From: Heracleum sosnowskyi
Lineage: Eukaryota > Streptophyta > Magnoliopsida > Apiales > Apiaceae
Length of the DNA stretch: 64,000 nucleotides
Reading direction: 5' to 3'
Assembly (NCBI GenBank): GCA_030848705.1
Contig: CM061235.1
Span: forward strand, 128,758,228-128,822,227
Both the position numbers and the translations under genes were made by a program. Shown piece by piece: positions 32,891-45,727 of this stretch. A model generated the notes under the pieces. The model ran no database searches, was not told the DNA's origin, and saw only the letters and a program-made list of their open reading frames with translations. The stretch's first letter is position 1. Each line of letters starts with the position of its first letter.

Positions 32891-35800
32891 AAACCCTTGT
32901 TTATTAATTCGTTTATGTTTATGTGATGTATAAATTTGTTTTCTGTTATGTGATTATAATATTTCGTTTTTTTGTGATTAATTTGTGATATATATATATA
33001 AATTCGATTTGTTTGGTTAAATTATGTTGTTTATAAGTTTGATTGGTAGAATTAATTACAAGTTCGTTTTTCTTGATTATTATGGGTGATAGTTTCGATT
33101 TTTTTGATTTAAAATGGCGAATGCAGATTTTCTAGTTATTATGTTATTTAATTGTACAGATTTTGAAGATGTAAGTGTTTGGGGCAGAATTTTTGAATTT
33201 ATAAATTTTTAGTTCGAAGGATTATGTTCGTGTGTATAGATTTAAATTCTTATTTTGGTTTCGACATTATGTATAAATTTGTTTTAGTTGATTAAATTGT
33301 GATATGTATAAGTCGTTCTTATTAGTTATGTGTGATTATAATTCGTTTTTGGTAGTAATTAAAAATATAGATTCGTTTTATAAGAGTAATGTAAATTGTT
33401 TAGGTGTATGAAGTTAAAATAGTAATGATGTGTATGATTTTGTTTCAAGTCATATATGTTATTTATCATTTCGTATTGTTAGGTAAATTGTGTTATATTT
33501 CGCGTTGATTTTACAAATTTGTTTTGATAATAATTAGCTAATAGTATGTTTTGTTTAGTAAATGGATTTGAAATCCATGTTTGCTGAGGTTAGTGTATAA
33601 ACGTGTTATTTTGTTATAAATTGATACTTATTGAATTGTGTAGGTATTTATAGGGATTGTTTTGACAGAAAGTCTTTTTAGTTGGTATATATGTAAATTT
33701 CAGTGATTGATTGTTTTTGGTTAGTATCTAATATTTTATTGATTGTGCAGGTTCTGTTTTAATAAAAGAGAGTGTGATGTGGAGTTTATATATTTTATAT
33801 AATTGTAGTGAATATTGAATGGATTTAGGTTGTTAGTACTGTATTTCTTTTTTAATAATTCATTTTGTATGTCGAGTCGGATTTGGAGTTATGTTTTCCT
33901 AACTCGTGAGTATTTCAAGAAATTGCAGTCGTATATTGTAAATTGTAATAGTTAAAGCTTAGTTGTAATTTGAAGTTAGTTTGAGTTGTAAATTAGTTGG
34001 GTTAGTAATTTTGATATTTGGTTTAATTCCCAGTTTGAGGAATTATTATGGTGGATTCCCAGCTTGGGGAATTATTATAATTGGTTGAAGTGATAGTGTG
34101 GTTATTTTCTATTAATTACACAGGTTATTATTGTTGTGTTGTACTATGTGATCCGTCCTGTGACTGGGGACGCAGCATAGTACATGCAAAATTTCTGGCT
34201 AGTCCTGTTACGAACGGGTCATGCCGAAATTTTGTAAAATCTAAGTATTTATTTTATTAATTGTTTTAAAACCCTTAGAGTTAAAGAGTAATTGAATTTG
34301 ATTATTTTTAATCAATTTTAGATAATAATGAAATTAATTTAATTGACCAATTAAGTTAAGAGTTAATTGGTGAATTTTATTAATTGGTTATTATTTAAGT
34401 TTGATTATTTATAAATCAAATTTGATTATTATTTTCAAACTATTTTATTATTTTAGTATTTATTTATTCATTATCTGCTTGACTTGATTGATTTTAATTA
34501 ATCGAGTGATAATCAGATTTAAAGTATAATGATTGTTTTTCGATCCATAGAGGTTATATTCAAATCTTTATAAAAGGAAGACCAAATATTTTCCAAAAAG
34601 AGTTTCAATTTTATTACGTGTTATGTGACTTGTGTAAATTGTTGTGGAGTCGTGAATGTGTTTAGATGATATATTGAGTTGAGTATGTTATTTTATAATT
34701 GTGAGTTCAGGTTGATTAAGTTAAGTTATGTAAATCTGTTAGTTGTAAATTGATTCTGGATTGTGGATATTAGTTTAAAAACAGGTGGATTGTAATATAA
34801 TTAGAGGAAGTGCTGCTGAATTTCCGGCAGAACTATTAAATGAATATTATTTGGTAAATGTATATGATATGATAAGCTAGTTTAAATGTGTATGTGAATG
34901 AAATGTGTTTATGTGTTAAATGTGTAGCTAGTGATTTGTATAGTTATAGGAGTTGTCAGTCTATCCATGTACTATGTGTTACGTGAAGTATAGAAATCAT
35001 GAGAATTAGGTAATTGACGTGCTATGTGATAAATGTGAATTTGAATTGTTTATTTCTGGATAAAGTAACTACAAGTCAATGCAGAATTATTTTCTTATAT
35101 GTTTACTGCAAGTCAATGCAGAATTATTTTCTTATATGTTTACTGCAAGTCAAGGCAGATGATTGGAGTATTGAATAAATTGTGGATTGGTTGTGGATGA
35201 TTAAGTTAGAAAGTTTTGGTATTTTTAAAACAGGGCAATGTCCACTTTACGAATAGGTCATGCCCAATTTTCTGTAGAATATGCATGTGCTTAAGTGTAT
35301 AAACATTAATATTATGTAGAAGTTATAGTGCGAAGGCTAAAGTATATCTTATATTTAACTAGTGAATAGTTGGGCGGACACGATCTCGGTAGTGCAGACT
35401 CGTAGCAACCGCATATGTGATGGAACCAAGAGTTATCAGAATAGAGAATTGTGATGACATAAGATAGAAGAAGATGAAAATCATATTATTTCAGCTTTAA
35501 GTAATAGCTAAGGACCAAAGGCAAGTTTACTAACTCGTACTCTTTTGTTCAGAGTATCGTATCAAGATTCATCTTTTCAATTCTTAATTTAATTATTGTT
35601 TCATAACCAGATTCTTTTATTATCCTGAGATTGAGACAACCCATTGTTCTTGATTTGACGAATTCTATTTCATTTCATAACATATACCTTGCAGCACCTT
35701 GTATTGTCAGATTTTACCTTGATTCCTTGTGATGGGAAATTTAATTCTTATGCAGTTGTTTTACCCTAATCCAGTTGATAAAGTTAATCAGACAGTTGAG

Positions 35801-36631
35801 AGTAATAGTTTAAATTATCAAGATAGTCGATTGTTCCGACACCTAACTCCCAGTATTAAGTTTGAATTGGAAGTTTTTAATTAAAATGAAATGTTTTTAA
35901 GGACTGCAGACGCCAGTCAGATTATCAGTATTATGTAGGCCAAAGTGGCCTTGGATCCAGTTCAGTATTTGGACATACCGTGGGTATGGTCCGGAGTTTT
36001 AGTGTGACTGATCATCCACTATAACTCATTGCGTCACAGTAAAAATCCAATTCTAACTTACAGTTGATATTGATTATTATTATTATTCATTTTGCCAGTT
36101 AAATTGATTCTCTCATATATTGCCATTATCTTGGCCAGCTGAGTTCATTTTCATACGTATTGTTATTATTGCATCATTATTTGATCTTGTGCAGTACTAT
36201 ATACTTGCTGAGCTTCTTTTGCTCACTCTTGTTTGTTTTACCGTTTAACCCTCCAGTGAAAAGGTAGATTGTCGGTATTTAATTGCATAACTATGGAGCG
36301 GAAAGATTCAAGACGACGTTGGGAAGATGAGTTGATGCAGAGCATGTGGACCTAGTGTAAGGGTATTGTATAAATTTAGTTTTGCCTGGTATACTTCACA
36401 TCGAAGTTATATCAGTGTTATAGATTTTATGTAAAGAGTATTGTTGTATAAGTAAGTTAAAGTTTAATAAAGTTTGGATTCTTGTTTCTAGCACTATAGC
36501 TAAAAGATTCTTGGTAGAGTTGGGGTCGTAGATGTTATATTTGTCTTGGTTTAATAGTTAACAGGTTGTTTTAAATTGAGATTTTAACGTGTCGACCAAA
36601 TCCACTGATCCCAGGATTTGGGGGCGTCACA
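32891..36631 (+). other. AT-rich remainder of the solo LTR, no gene
   Basis: No coding frame is seen. Small repeats occur: CAGAATTATTTTCTTATATG with TTTACTGCAAGTCAA repeated around 35080-35150; ATTCCCAG(T/C)TTG(A/G)GGAATTATTAT twice near 34030-34075; and ACGAA(C/T)(A/G)GGTCATGCC near 34210 and 35255. Confidence 0.5.
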
Positions 36632-36642
36632 TTAGGACTAGC

Positions 36643-37573
36643 AAGATTTTCTTCAACCTGTTAGCAAGAACTTTAGAAACAATTTTATATAGAACGTTGC
36701 ACAGAGCAATGGGTCTCAAATCTTTAACTTCTTCCACTTTCTTTTTTTAGGAATGAGTACCAGAGTGGTGTCATTTATACTTTCTGAAAATTTGCAATCC
36801 GAGAGCCATTCTTGACAGAATTTAAAAACTTCATTGCCAATCACCTTCCAGAAATGTTGAAAGAAAGCGGGATTTAACCCATCTGGACCACTAGCTTTAT
36901 CAGGATGCATGCTTTTCACCGCTTCTGTGAACTCCTCGAATGAGAGATCTGTTGTTAACATACTAATTTGATCATTAGTAACTTGAACTTCATTCCCACT
37001 ATGACTATATGTTGTCCCCTGATCATTCCCAGCAAAAACATTAGAGTAATAATTCTTAAGCAATCTGCAAAGCTCCTCATGGCTTGTCACAACACGATCA
37101 TCCTCTGTTTTAAGGGAAGATATGTGATTCATTTTTTTCCTTCTAGATGTTGTGGCATGAAAGAATTTCGAATTGGTATCTCCTTCCTCTGACCAAAAGG
37201 TTTTGGCTTGTTGTTTCCAGTAAAGCTCCTCATGCAAGAGTAATTCATCCAACTTTGCTTTTTCAACAAAATATGATTGAACTCCAACCTCATCTTCTCT
37301 ATTCTTTAGACCATCGATTATCTCTTTTTGCCTGATTACTTTTTCTCTAAACTTATGGAAGAATTTCCTTCCCCACCTAGCCATAAAAGAGGATACCGAA
37401 ATCATTTTCTGAAGAAGGTGAGAAGAAGGGAGATTCTGCCAGAACTTCGACACCTCAGAATGAAAACCCTCTTCCTTTAACCAAGTATTCTCAAACTTGA
37501 ACCTAAACTGCTTTTTAGTAACCTCTGTGTTGAATAAATTCAACTTAATAGGATCATGATCTGACTTAATCAC
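36643..37573 (-). pseudogene. LINE reverse transcriptase, N-terminal part
   Basis: The frame reads KSDHDPIKLNLFNTEVTKKQ (end of the endonuclease/linker), EELYWKQQAKTFWSEEGDTN, SKFFHATTSRRKKMNHISSL, and the polymerase start AVKSMHPDKASGPDGLNPAF and NDTTLVLIPKK. An indel in a poly-A run at about 36745 shifts the frame. In the other frame the polymerase goes on (DLRPIALCNVLYKIVSKVLA) up to the solo LTR at 36636. Upstream, two or three stops separate it from the endonuclease. Confidence 0.9.
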
Positions 37574-38227
37574 ATGAAAGACTTAAAGAGTACAAAGAGG
37601 GAAAAGGTTCCACCAAGAATCAGTAGCAAAAGCCCTGTCAAGTCTCTCGCGAACCCATGCCTAGGTTCCTTTACTTTTCTCCCACGTAAACGCTCTACCA
37701 ATTAAATCAACTTCTATAAGATTACAATCATCAATGGCTTGTTTAAAACCATTTAATAAATTCTAGGGATGCGGGTGATGCCCTTTCTTATCATCATTGG
37801 AAAGAAGGTCATTCAAATCTCCAAAAATGCACCACGGAAGTGTAGATTTGGAGGCTAGTAGCCGAAGAAAGTTCCAAGCTTCCGCTCGCCTCTCTCGTTC
37901 TGGAAAGCCATAATAGCAAGAAAGCCTCCAAGAAATTGAATTATGTTCTAATACCAATAAATCAATATGGTTTGCAGAGGATTCCACAACTTCACAAGCC
38001 ATAGTAAACTTCCACATCACTGCAATGCCACCACCTCTACCTTGCCTATCTACTGAAAAGAAATTAGGAAAACCAAACTTCGTAGAAATTTCTTCTATTT
38101 TATTACTTACAGAGAGAGTTTCAGATAAGAAGACTAAATCAGGCTTATGAGACTTCAGCATCTCACCAAGAACACGAACTGCACGCTGGCTGCCCAAACC
38201 ACGGCAGTTCCAACTTAGAAGATTCAT
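37574..38227 (-). pseudogene. LINE apurinic-type endonuclease
   Basis: Start at 38227: MNLLSWNCRGLGSQRAVRVL, then PDLVFLSETLSVSNKIEEIS, RGGGIAVMW and WCIFGDLNDLLSNDDKKGHH. The N, E and D of the exonuclease-endonuclease-phosphatase fold are visible (SWNCRG, FLSET, GDLND). An in-frame stop after GHHPHP (37763) and two more at about 37662 and 37590 break the continuation (AIDDCNLIEVDLIGRAFTWE, WVRERLDRAFATDSWW). It would nick host DNA to prime reverse transcription. Confidence 0.9.
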
Positions 38228-38307
38228 TGAGACCGGCTAGCCTACACCACAGGCTAAGCCGAAATATGTTGAGAAGATGCTACCAAATCACCATTAGAAA
38301 TGCCAGC

Positions 38308-39411
38308 TTATGAGTGTTGCTCTACAATTTGTGGCCCACTTAAAATTAAGCCCACATCAATATCCATAGTACCCTGTACTCCTCTCCTCCTTTTACGTTC
38401 CTCAATTTTAAGCCCATTATCCTCCTCTTCATTAAGCCCATATAAAAGATTTGACGTTGTACTAAATCCTTTTAAATTCAAAGCCAGGCTATTATCTCGG
38501 GATACTACTGGAACTAACTCCCTAGAGTCAAGCCTGGTTTCTATCTCTTTCCCTTTTTTTGAAATTTCCTGACCCCGAGAATTATGGTAATTATCCTCCC
38601 TACCAATTCTGGATTCCCACGTGGCATCTCCTTCCTCCCTAAGCCACCGGCTTTGACTTTGAGTCGCCGCCCTGCGCGGTGGTGCTTTCAACCACAAACC
38701 CCACTCTTTCTCGCCTTCGACTCCTCATCTATCTATAAACTTCCTGCAGAATCTATCTGTATGTGATACCATAGCACAAGAGAAACAAAACTCTCCTAAC
38801 CTTTCGTATTTCCACATTACCACAAACTCCTTGCCATCCTTTTTTAGAATCTTCTTCTTCCTTTTAAGTGGTTTCCTGACATCAAATCGAATTCTGATCC
38901 TCATACATTCACGCCAGATTGCAGAGTTATTTTTAGCATCATACTCAAGAAACTCTCCGAAAAAATTCCCAAGCTGCTGACCTACCGCCTCAGACATAAA
39001 ACCCATTGTAAGGTCATGAATCTGAATCCAAATATTCACATGCCACAACGGAACTTGTAGAGGATCTTCACCTGCAGCTATTGGCTCCAAAACCATCATT
39101 GCATTATCAAACATCCAAGGCCCTCCTTTTACCACCCATTGCAGATCTTCTTTATGAAAAAACTGAAAGAGGAAGATACCATGTTCTATCTCCTTTATAC
39201 TTATACCCATCGTTGGCTTCCAGACATCGGCCATTTTCGTTCTCATAGCTCTTAGATTTATAGACTTCTCCGTAAGAAACCTTCCTATTAGGCATAGTTC
39301 ATACCTATTGACATCTTCTTCAATACCGGCATCAATCACAAAGCTTTCATTTTCCTCCTCCTCTATATCAAGATTTGCCATTTGCACATCAATGTCTCGA
39401 TATTTCTCCAT
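38308..39411 (-). pseudogene. LINE ORF1, nucleic-acid-binding protein
   Basis: Start at 39411 (MEKYRDIDVQMANLDIEEEE). A DUF4283 domain (NRYELCLIGRFLTEKSINLR, LFQFFHKEDLQWVVKGGPWM, LWHVNIWIQIHDLTMGFMSE) is followed by a zinc knuckle-like FCFSCAMVSHTDRFCR near residue 215. A TGA at 38725-38727 interrupts the frame, which continues as a hydrophilic tail (WLKAPPRRAATQSQSRWLRE) to 38308. The protein normally coats LINE RNA. ORF1 ends about 80 bp before the endonuclease start. Confidence 0.88.
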
Positions 39412-39530
39412 GGGGAAAAGAAAGAAAAGCTCTCACAAATTCCAAGTTCTAGACAGAAATTTGAAAAATGAAGAGAAACTCAGAAACTCTAACATATTTG
39501 GAGAGAAATAAAAATTTACAAGTTGCACTT

Positions 39531-40179
39531 GTTAAATCAATTGCAACCTAAAGTAACATTTATTATTTTCACAGAAAATAAAAAATAAATTACATTTGAT
39601 TGCGAATAGCATTTTTGCAGATATTTTAAGAACACAATAACATTGCAAAAAAATAAAAAATAAACTTTAAAAAGTGATATTTTTTATGTTTCTCAATTAT
39701 TTTCTACAGAAATTGTTTAATTATTTAATATGTGGAAAGTTCAAGTACACATAAATATTTTTCAATTTCTTCCCTCTAAAAAGTTTTTCTTTAATAAATT
39801 TTATATAATTCTTTCGCTATTGTGTAAGTAATCATTTTTTGGACAATGAGTCGACAAAATATTTAGATTTTTTATTTCAACATTTTAACACACTTTTTAA
39901 ATTTCCACGTGCCTTTAAATTGTTGGGTTTCAATTCAATATGATTGTATGCGCTTCGGTGATTCGAGATAAATATAGTAATAATTTTATTTGTAGACGAT
40001 TATTATATATGGTATGTCACTAAGTTGGGTAATTAGAAATCAAGAATTGGATGTTATGTCTTGATGGTTAATTTGGGGATGACTATATATAATAGTCATA
40101 TTGTCTTTGATTTGTATGAGTTCTTAAGATGTAGACTTAGATATCGCTTGAGAGAGGATGCTTAAGTATTGTTAGAGAC
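39531..40179. other. Intergenic DNA, no gene
   Basis: AT-rich sequence. The first ~160 bp (TTGCAACC, GCATTTTTGCAGATATTTT) pair loosely with 30170-30340 on the other side of the LINE, which suggests that the LINE landed in another foldback element of the 29417-30117 family. Nothing else is seen. Confidence 0.45.
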
Positions 40180-40182
40180 TTA

Positions 40183-40929
40183 GAGCAAATCCAACAGCTT
40201 ACTTATATCATGTCTTAAACTCAAATATAAGTAATCTAGCAAAAAAAGGTGCTCCAACAATGTCCTAGGCCTCGTTTGTTTCGTCAACTTTATAATTACG
40301 CAGGAACTTAAGCTTCCTTGTAACTGAATTACAACTATAAGTTCTAAGGTGATTCAAAAATTTATGTTTGGATGATTACTGTGTAACAATAAATTACGTC
40401 AATAATTTTGGTAAGTAATTAATGATTTTACATTAGATAGCTATGTAACTTATAGTGACCATGATGAACCTTGATAACTAAATTTTCATGTTTTGTGGTA
40501 ACCACTAGAACCTTGGAAGTTTGAGTTCCCTTGTCCATTTTAAAATACAATGAACCAAACAGGGTAACTCATTTTTAATTCAAGGAATTTCTAGTTACAT
40601 GACTTGGTTACATCAAAGAAAACGAGACCCTAATGGTTACCTAAATCACTAGGACATCCATCTCATTACCTATTAATAAGTAACCACTAGCCATTACCTA
40701 TTTAATTTTCATGAATAAAAAATTCACTTCCCTATTTTTCTACATTTCTTTTCTCTCTCTTTCTGCCACTTTTTTCTCTCTCTTTTCAAATATATATTAT
40801 AATAATAATAGGGAATGAATATAAATAATATTATTGAAGTTTCTACAAGAAATCAAGTTCCTAAATCACTCTGACACATTATTATATAATATTTATAAGT
40901 AATCAACTAGGACATTGTTGGACTTGCTC
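40183..40929. mobile_element. MITE-1 (PIF/Harbinger-like)
   Basis: Ends GAGCAAATCCAACAG and the complement of GAGCAAGTCCAACAATGTCC. TTA is found on both sides (40180-40182 and 40930-40932). Without the nested MITE-3 it is about 380 bp. It is the reverse complement of its neighbour MITE-2, with which it shares the central TTA. Confidence 0.75.
40268..40629. mobile_element. MITE-3 nested in MITE-1
   Basis: Inverted ends GGCCTCGTTTGTTTCG and the complement of GGTCTCGTTTTCTTTG, with CTA on both sides (40265-40267 and 40630-40632). Non-coding, about 360 bp. The exact superfamily is not certain. Confidence 0.6.
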
Positions 40930-41188
40930 TTAGAGCAAGTCCAACAATGTCCTAGTTAGTTATTTATAAATATTATATAATAATGTGTCCTAGTGATTTA
41001 GGGAATTGATTTCTTGTAAGAACTCCAACAACATTACTTATATCCATTATGTATTATTATTATAATAATATATTTGAAAAGAGAGAGAGAAAAGAGTGGA
41101 AGAAAGAGAGAGAAAAAAAATGTAGAAAGGAGGGAAGTGAATTTTTTATTCATGAAAATTAAATAGGTAATGGCTAGTGGTTACTTAT

Positions 41189-41417
41189 TGAGAAGATTCG
41201 TGTTTGATCAGAATCGAAGAAGAAGAAGATAGATACAGATTTGTAAGTATATTTGAAACTGTAAAACTAGCTCATTGTCATTTTGTCCCTTTTACAATCT
41301 AGAACTCTCAAATATATACAAAAGAATGAGACTATTTCTCTAACTAACTTTCCCGCTCTTTCTAACAAACTATTTAAACAAACTATATATTTACATTTTT
41401 AACCCTATAGTCTAATA
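41189..41417 (-). repeat. 3' LTR of Copia-C
   Basis: 229 bp, same length as the 5' copy, about seven substitutions between them. The pol frame ends at 41438, about 20 bp before the polypurine tract. Confidence 0.93.
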
Positions 41418-41437
41418 CCCCCTCCTCAAGCTGGACA

Positions 41438-44400
41438 TCAAGGTGGATCAAATTGAAGGCCAAGCTTGACAGAGAAATCTTTGTGCAAAGCAGCAGAAAG
41501 TGGTTTAGTCATAAGATCTGCTTGCTGAAGAAACGTTCGAATATGGAAAATCTTTATAAATCCAGAAGTAACAAAATCACGAATGAAATGACAATCCATA
41601 CGAAGATGTTTAGTCCGTTCTTGAAAAATCTGATTCTCTGCAATGTACTTAGCAGCAATGTTGTCACAATAGACATTGATAGGAGTAGGCACAGCTATCT
41701 TAAGATCTTTGAAAAGACCCTCCAGCCATATCAATTCACTAGTAGTATAACTCATACTACGATACTCAACTTCTGCAGTACTTTTGGAGACCATTTTCTG
41801 TTTCTTAGTTTTCCAGGAAATCAAGGATGAACCAAGAAAGATAGCATATCCAGACAGTGATCGAGCAGAATAAGGACATGTGCCCCAATCAGCATCATAG
41901 TATGCTGATAATTCCATAGAAATATTAGCCTTGTAAAATAAAACAACATTCAAAGTACCTTTAAGATACTTTAAGACATGAAGAGCTGCTGCAAGATGAG
42001 ACCGAGCTGGACTGGATAAAAATTGAGACAACTGTTGAACAGAATAAGAAATATCTGGCCTGGTAAGAGTTAAGTAAAGTAACTTTCCAACCAATCTGCG
42101 ATATACCTCAGGATCCTCCAATTTGGGAGTATCTTCAAGACTCAAATGAAGTCCTTTAGACATAGGAAAAGCAGCTGGAGTACTGTGAAGCATATTAGTA
42201 TCTTTAAGTAAATCAAGAATGTACTTTCTTTGGTTAAGTCGAATACCAGAAGAATCCCTAGAGACCTCAACCCCAAGAAAATATTTAAGATCTCCAAGAT
42301 CCTTGGTAGTAAAAGCTTTATGTAATTCAGACTTAATAGAATTGATCTTATGGAGAACATTACCAGTAAGCAAGAGATCATCCACATAACAAACAATTGC
42401 AGTAAAGGAAGCATCTTATTGTTTGACAAACAAGGAATAATCCTGAGTAGACTGAGTGTATCCCATTTCAATCAAAAATTTTGATAACTCAACATTCCAT
42501 TGCCTGGAAGCCTGTCTCAATCCATAAATTGATCTTTTCAATTTGCAAACAAAACCTGGAACTGCTTTATCATAACCAGCAGGTGGAGTCATGTAGATAT
42601 CTTCATCAATAAAGCCATGTAAAAAAGCATTATTGATGTCCAATTGTTTAAGATGCCAATTATTGGCAGCAGCAAGAGCAATCAAACATCTAACAGTTGT
42701 AAATTTTGCTACAGGACTAAAAGTATGCTTGAAATCTTTTCCCTTAATTTGCTTATCCCCTCTTGCCAGCAAACGAGCCTTACACCTCTCTACAGAACCA
42801 TCAGGGTTGAATTTAGTCTTAAAAACCCATTTTGAACCAATAACATGTGCACCAGGAGGTAAAGGAACCATATCCCAAGTCTGACGAGCTTCAAGAGCAT
42901 CCAGCTCTTTTTTCATAGCCTCAACCCAAAGAGGATTCTCCTTAGCTTGTTTATAAGAACTAGGCTCAGAGGTATTTAAAACAGCATTTAGACTTACCAG
43001 GGAAGAATTGTCCAAATGATGTAAAGTAGGTTCAGTAAAGACATTGAAAACTTGTGAAATAGCAGTAGAAGCATGAGAAGTAGTGGAAACTGATGGTAAT
43101 ACAAAATCAGAATATTTCTTAGGTAAATGTGAAGTTCTAGAGGATTTTTTAATAGCAATTGGATTCTGAATTGTTGGAGTCTGAGTTGAATCAATAATAG
43201 GCTGGACAGACTCCATAGTGTGAGAATCTGTACTGGAAATAATAGGTAATGAAGTAGTAGGAGAAAGCAATTCGGAATCAGTCTCAGTTAAAATTGGATT
43301 GACCAGTGGAGAAGGAGAAACAATAGAAGTTGAAGGCAATTTAAAAGGAAAACATTCTTCCTTAAAAACAACATCTCTGCTCAAAAAGACTTGCTTAGTG
43401 TTAATGTCATATAATTTGTAACCTTTTTGTGCATATGGATAACCAAACAATACACATTTTCTTGCTCTAGGAGCCATTTTGTCAGAAGGTTTAACAGCAG
43501 CAAAACACAGACAACCTATAATTCTAAGATTATCATAGGAAGCAGGTTTGTTTAAAAAAACCTCATAAGGAATTTTCCAATTTAGAACAGAACTTGGCAT
43601 CAAATTTATCAAATAAGTGGCAGCCAAAATACAATCCCCCCAAAATTTTATTGGCAGATTAGCATGAATTCTGAGAGCCCTAGCAGTGTCTAACAAATGT
43701 CTATGCTTGCTTTCAACCCTTCCATTCTGTTGAGGATTACCAGGAATACTCCTCTGATGAACTATCCTTTTTGAAGCAAAAAGAGTTGCATAACCAGTTT
43801 GAACTATCTCTGTGCCATTGTCAGATCTTATGAACTTAACAAATTGCTGAATATGATTCTCAACATAGACTAAGAATGATTGAATAATACCAAACACTTG
43901 ATCTTTAGTAGTGAGAAAATGAGTCCAAGTGACTCTAGAAAAATCATCCAAAATAGTAAGAAAATATTTTCCTCCAGTCAAATTAGGAGTTTGATAAGGA
44001 CCCCATAAATCTATATGCAAAAGATGGAATGATGCAGGAGCTATAGAAAGTGAATCATGAAATGGTAATTTGTGATGTTTTGCTAAAACACAAGAGTCAC
44101 AACTATGAAATTCTGGCAAATTATTACAAAAAAGAACTTTTGACAAATGTCTTAATTTTCTTAAAGAAGCATGCCCTAGTCTGGCATGAAGAATGTCTAT
44201 TGAAGGAACAACATGTGAATTCAAACATTGTGGAGTATTCAGATTACAAGAAGGAATAGAAGCAGAATGAAATCTGTAAAGACCATTTGTTCTTGTACCA
44301 ACAGCTTGGACAATGTCAGTTGAAAGGTCCTGAAATATACATGAATCTTTATCAAATTTAGCAATCAATTGGTTTTGATCTAGTAACTTGCCAACTGATA

Positions 44401-45727
44401 AAAGATTATGATTAAAATCTGGGACAAATAGAACATTTTGAAGTTTTATGTGTGGAGTCAAACAAACAGTACCAACATGAGATACTATTTTGCAAGAACC
44501 ATCTGGCAAAAAAAATTTAATAGGAATTTCAAGAGAATGACTATCCACAAATAAAGAAGCAGAAAAAACCATATGATCACTAGCTCCTGTATCTATAATC
44601 CATGAACTAGTGTCATGCTCAGAAACAGTAAAGGCAGAAACAATACCTGCAAAATTGACAGAACTAGTGTCATGCTCAGAACTGACTGCATTTTGTTGCA
44701 TCAATTTCATGACCTCTTTGTAAACGTTTGAAACCATCTGGTAATCCATAGGAAGAACAGTCTGTGAAGTTTGAGCATCCAATGGAGAAATACCAAGAAC
44801 ACCTGGAGCATCAGTGACATTATTTGCAAACCTAGTTGAATTAGCTTGTGACTTCCCTTTTAGAACAACATACCATTCTGGAACCCCAACCAACTTGAAA
44901 CACTGATCCACACTATGACCCTTTCTCTTACAATGATCACACAACAAGTCAAGTTTAGTCTTCTTGAAATCTTTCTTCTGTTGATAAATCCTTGAAGAAT
45001 TAGCAGGAATCTGTTTATTGCTATATAAAGCACTGACATTAGAAATCTTTGCCACAGGAAAAGTAATACTCTGTTGTTTCTCAATCTGTTGTAAAATGTG
45101 ATAAGCTCTCATGACAGTAGGCAAAGGTTCCATGCTCAACAAATTAGTCTTAACACTATCATAATTCTTGTTAAGTCCACATATAAGCTGAATCAATTTC
45201 TTAGTTTCTGCAGCCTCATTAGCCTTTTTCAGCAATTCACAAGTGCATTGTGCCAAAGCTCCACAATTACAATCTAAATGTCCCTCAAGCACTTGCAATT
45301 TATCCCAAACATTCTTGAGTTTTCCATAATACTCAGCAATTGAAATATTATGTTGTTCAATCTTAGTTAAACTAGTGTGAAGTTCATACAACAATGGAGC
45401 ATTTGATTTACCAAAACGCTCAGAAACATCAAGCCATAGATCACGAGCTGAAGAAGCAAAGATAAAACTATCAGAAATTACCTGCTTCATAGAGAAAGTA
45501 AGCCATGACATTACCATGTAATCATTTCTTGTCCATTTATTGAAATCTGGAGAGGTAGACACATGCATCGGTAAAGATCCATCAATAAAACCTAGTTTAT
45601 TCTTCGCGCCAAGAGCAAGCTTCACACCACGACTCCAATTGATGAAATTATCACCATTGAGTAGAAAATTTCCCAACTGTTGTCTTGGATTATCATTAGT
45701 CGAAAGAAAATAAGGATCATTGAGCAT
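41438..45727 (-). pseudogene. Copia-C gag-pol polyprotein, one in-frame stop
   Basis: From 45727: capsid-like gag (residues ~1-240; GNFLLNGDNFINWSRGVKLA), zinc knuckle CDHCKRKGHSVDQC (~265), protease WIIDTGASDHM (~375), gag-pre-integrase zinc site (LHARLGHASLRKL, CDSCVLAKHHK), integrase core (LTILDDFSRVTWTHF, IRSDNGTEI, PQQNGRVESKHRH) and reverse transcriptase (SPVAKFTTVRCLIALAAANN, LDINNAFLHG, LKRSIYGLRQASRQWN). A TAA at 42416-42418 after LFVKQ interrupts the polymerase just before CYVDDLLLTGNV. The same frame then runs through RNase H (DADWGTCPYSARSLSGYAIF, STAEVEYRSMSYTTSELIWL, RTKHLRMDCHFIRDFV). One stop separates it from a full-length protein, so it is a recent copy. Confidence 0.93.

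Larger units (their letters stand above)
31485..36631 (+). mobile_element. Large solo LTR (or LTR-type derivative) inserted in the LINE
   Basis: A 5147-bp unit begins TGTAGTAACCCTAATTTTC and ends GGGGGCGTCACA, that is TG...CA termini. It is flanked by TTAGG on both sides (31480-31484 and 36632-36636). The LINE frame resumes across it. I find no second LTR, primer site or coding frame, so it is best read as a solo LTR of a long-LTR (Ty3-type) retrotransposon. A non-coding derivative cannot be excluded. About 4.7 kb remain when the nested MITE is removed. Near its end CCAAATCC and GGATTTGG form a short hairpin. Confidence 0.75.
30357..39515 (-). mobile_element. LINE (L1-type) retrotransposon, interrupted
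   Basis: The element runs on the minus strand from 39515 to a poly-A tail (T run at 30357-30364). TTACAAGTTGCACTT flanks it exactly (30342-30356 and 39516-39530), a 15-bp target-site duplication. Minus-strand order: ORF1 with a nucleic-acid-binding domain, apurinic-type endonuclease, reverse transcriptase, RNase H. A 5.1-kb LTR-type insertion splits the polymerase. Without that insertion it is about 4.0 kb and has lost the polymerase active-site region by deletion. Confidence 0.93.
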
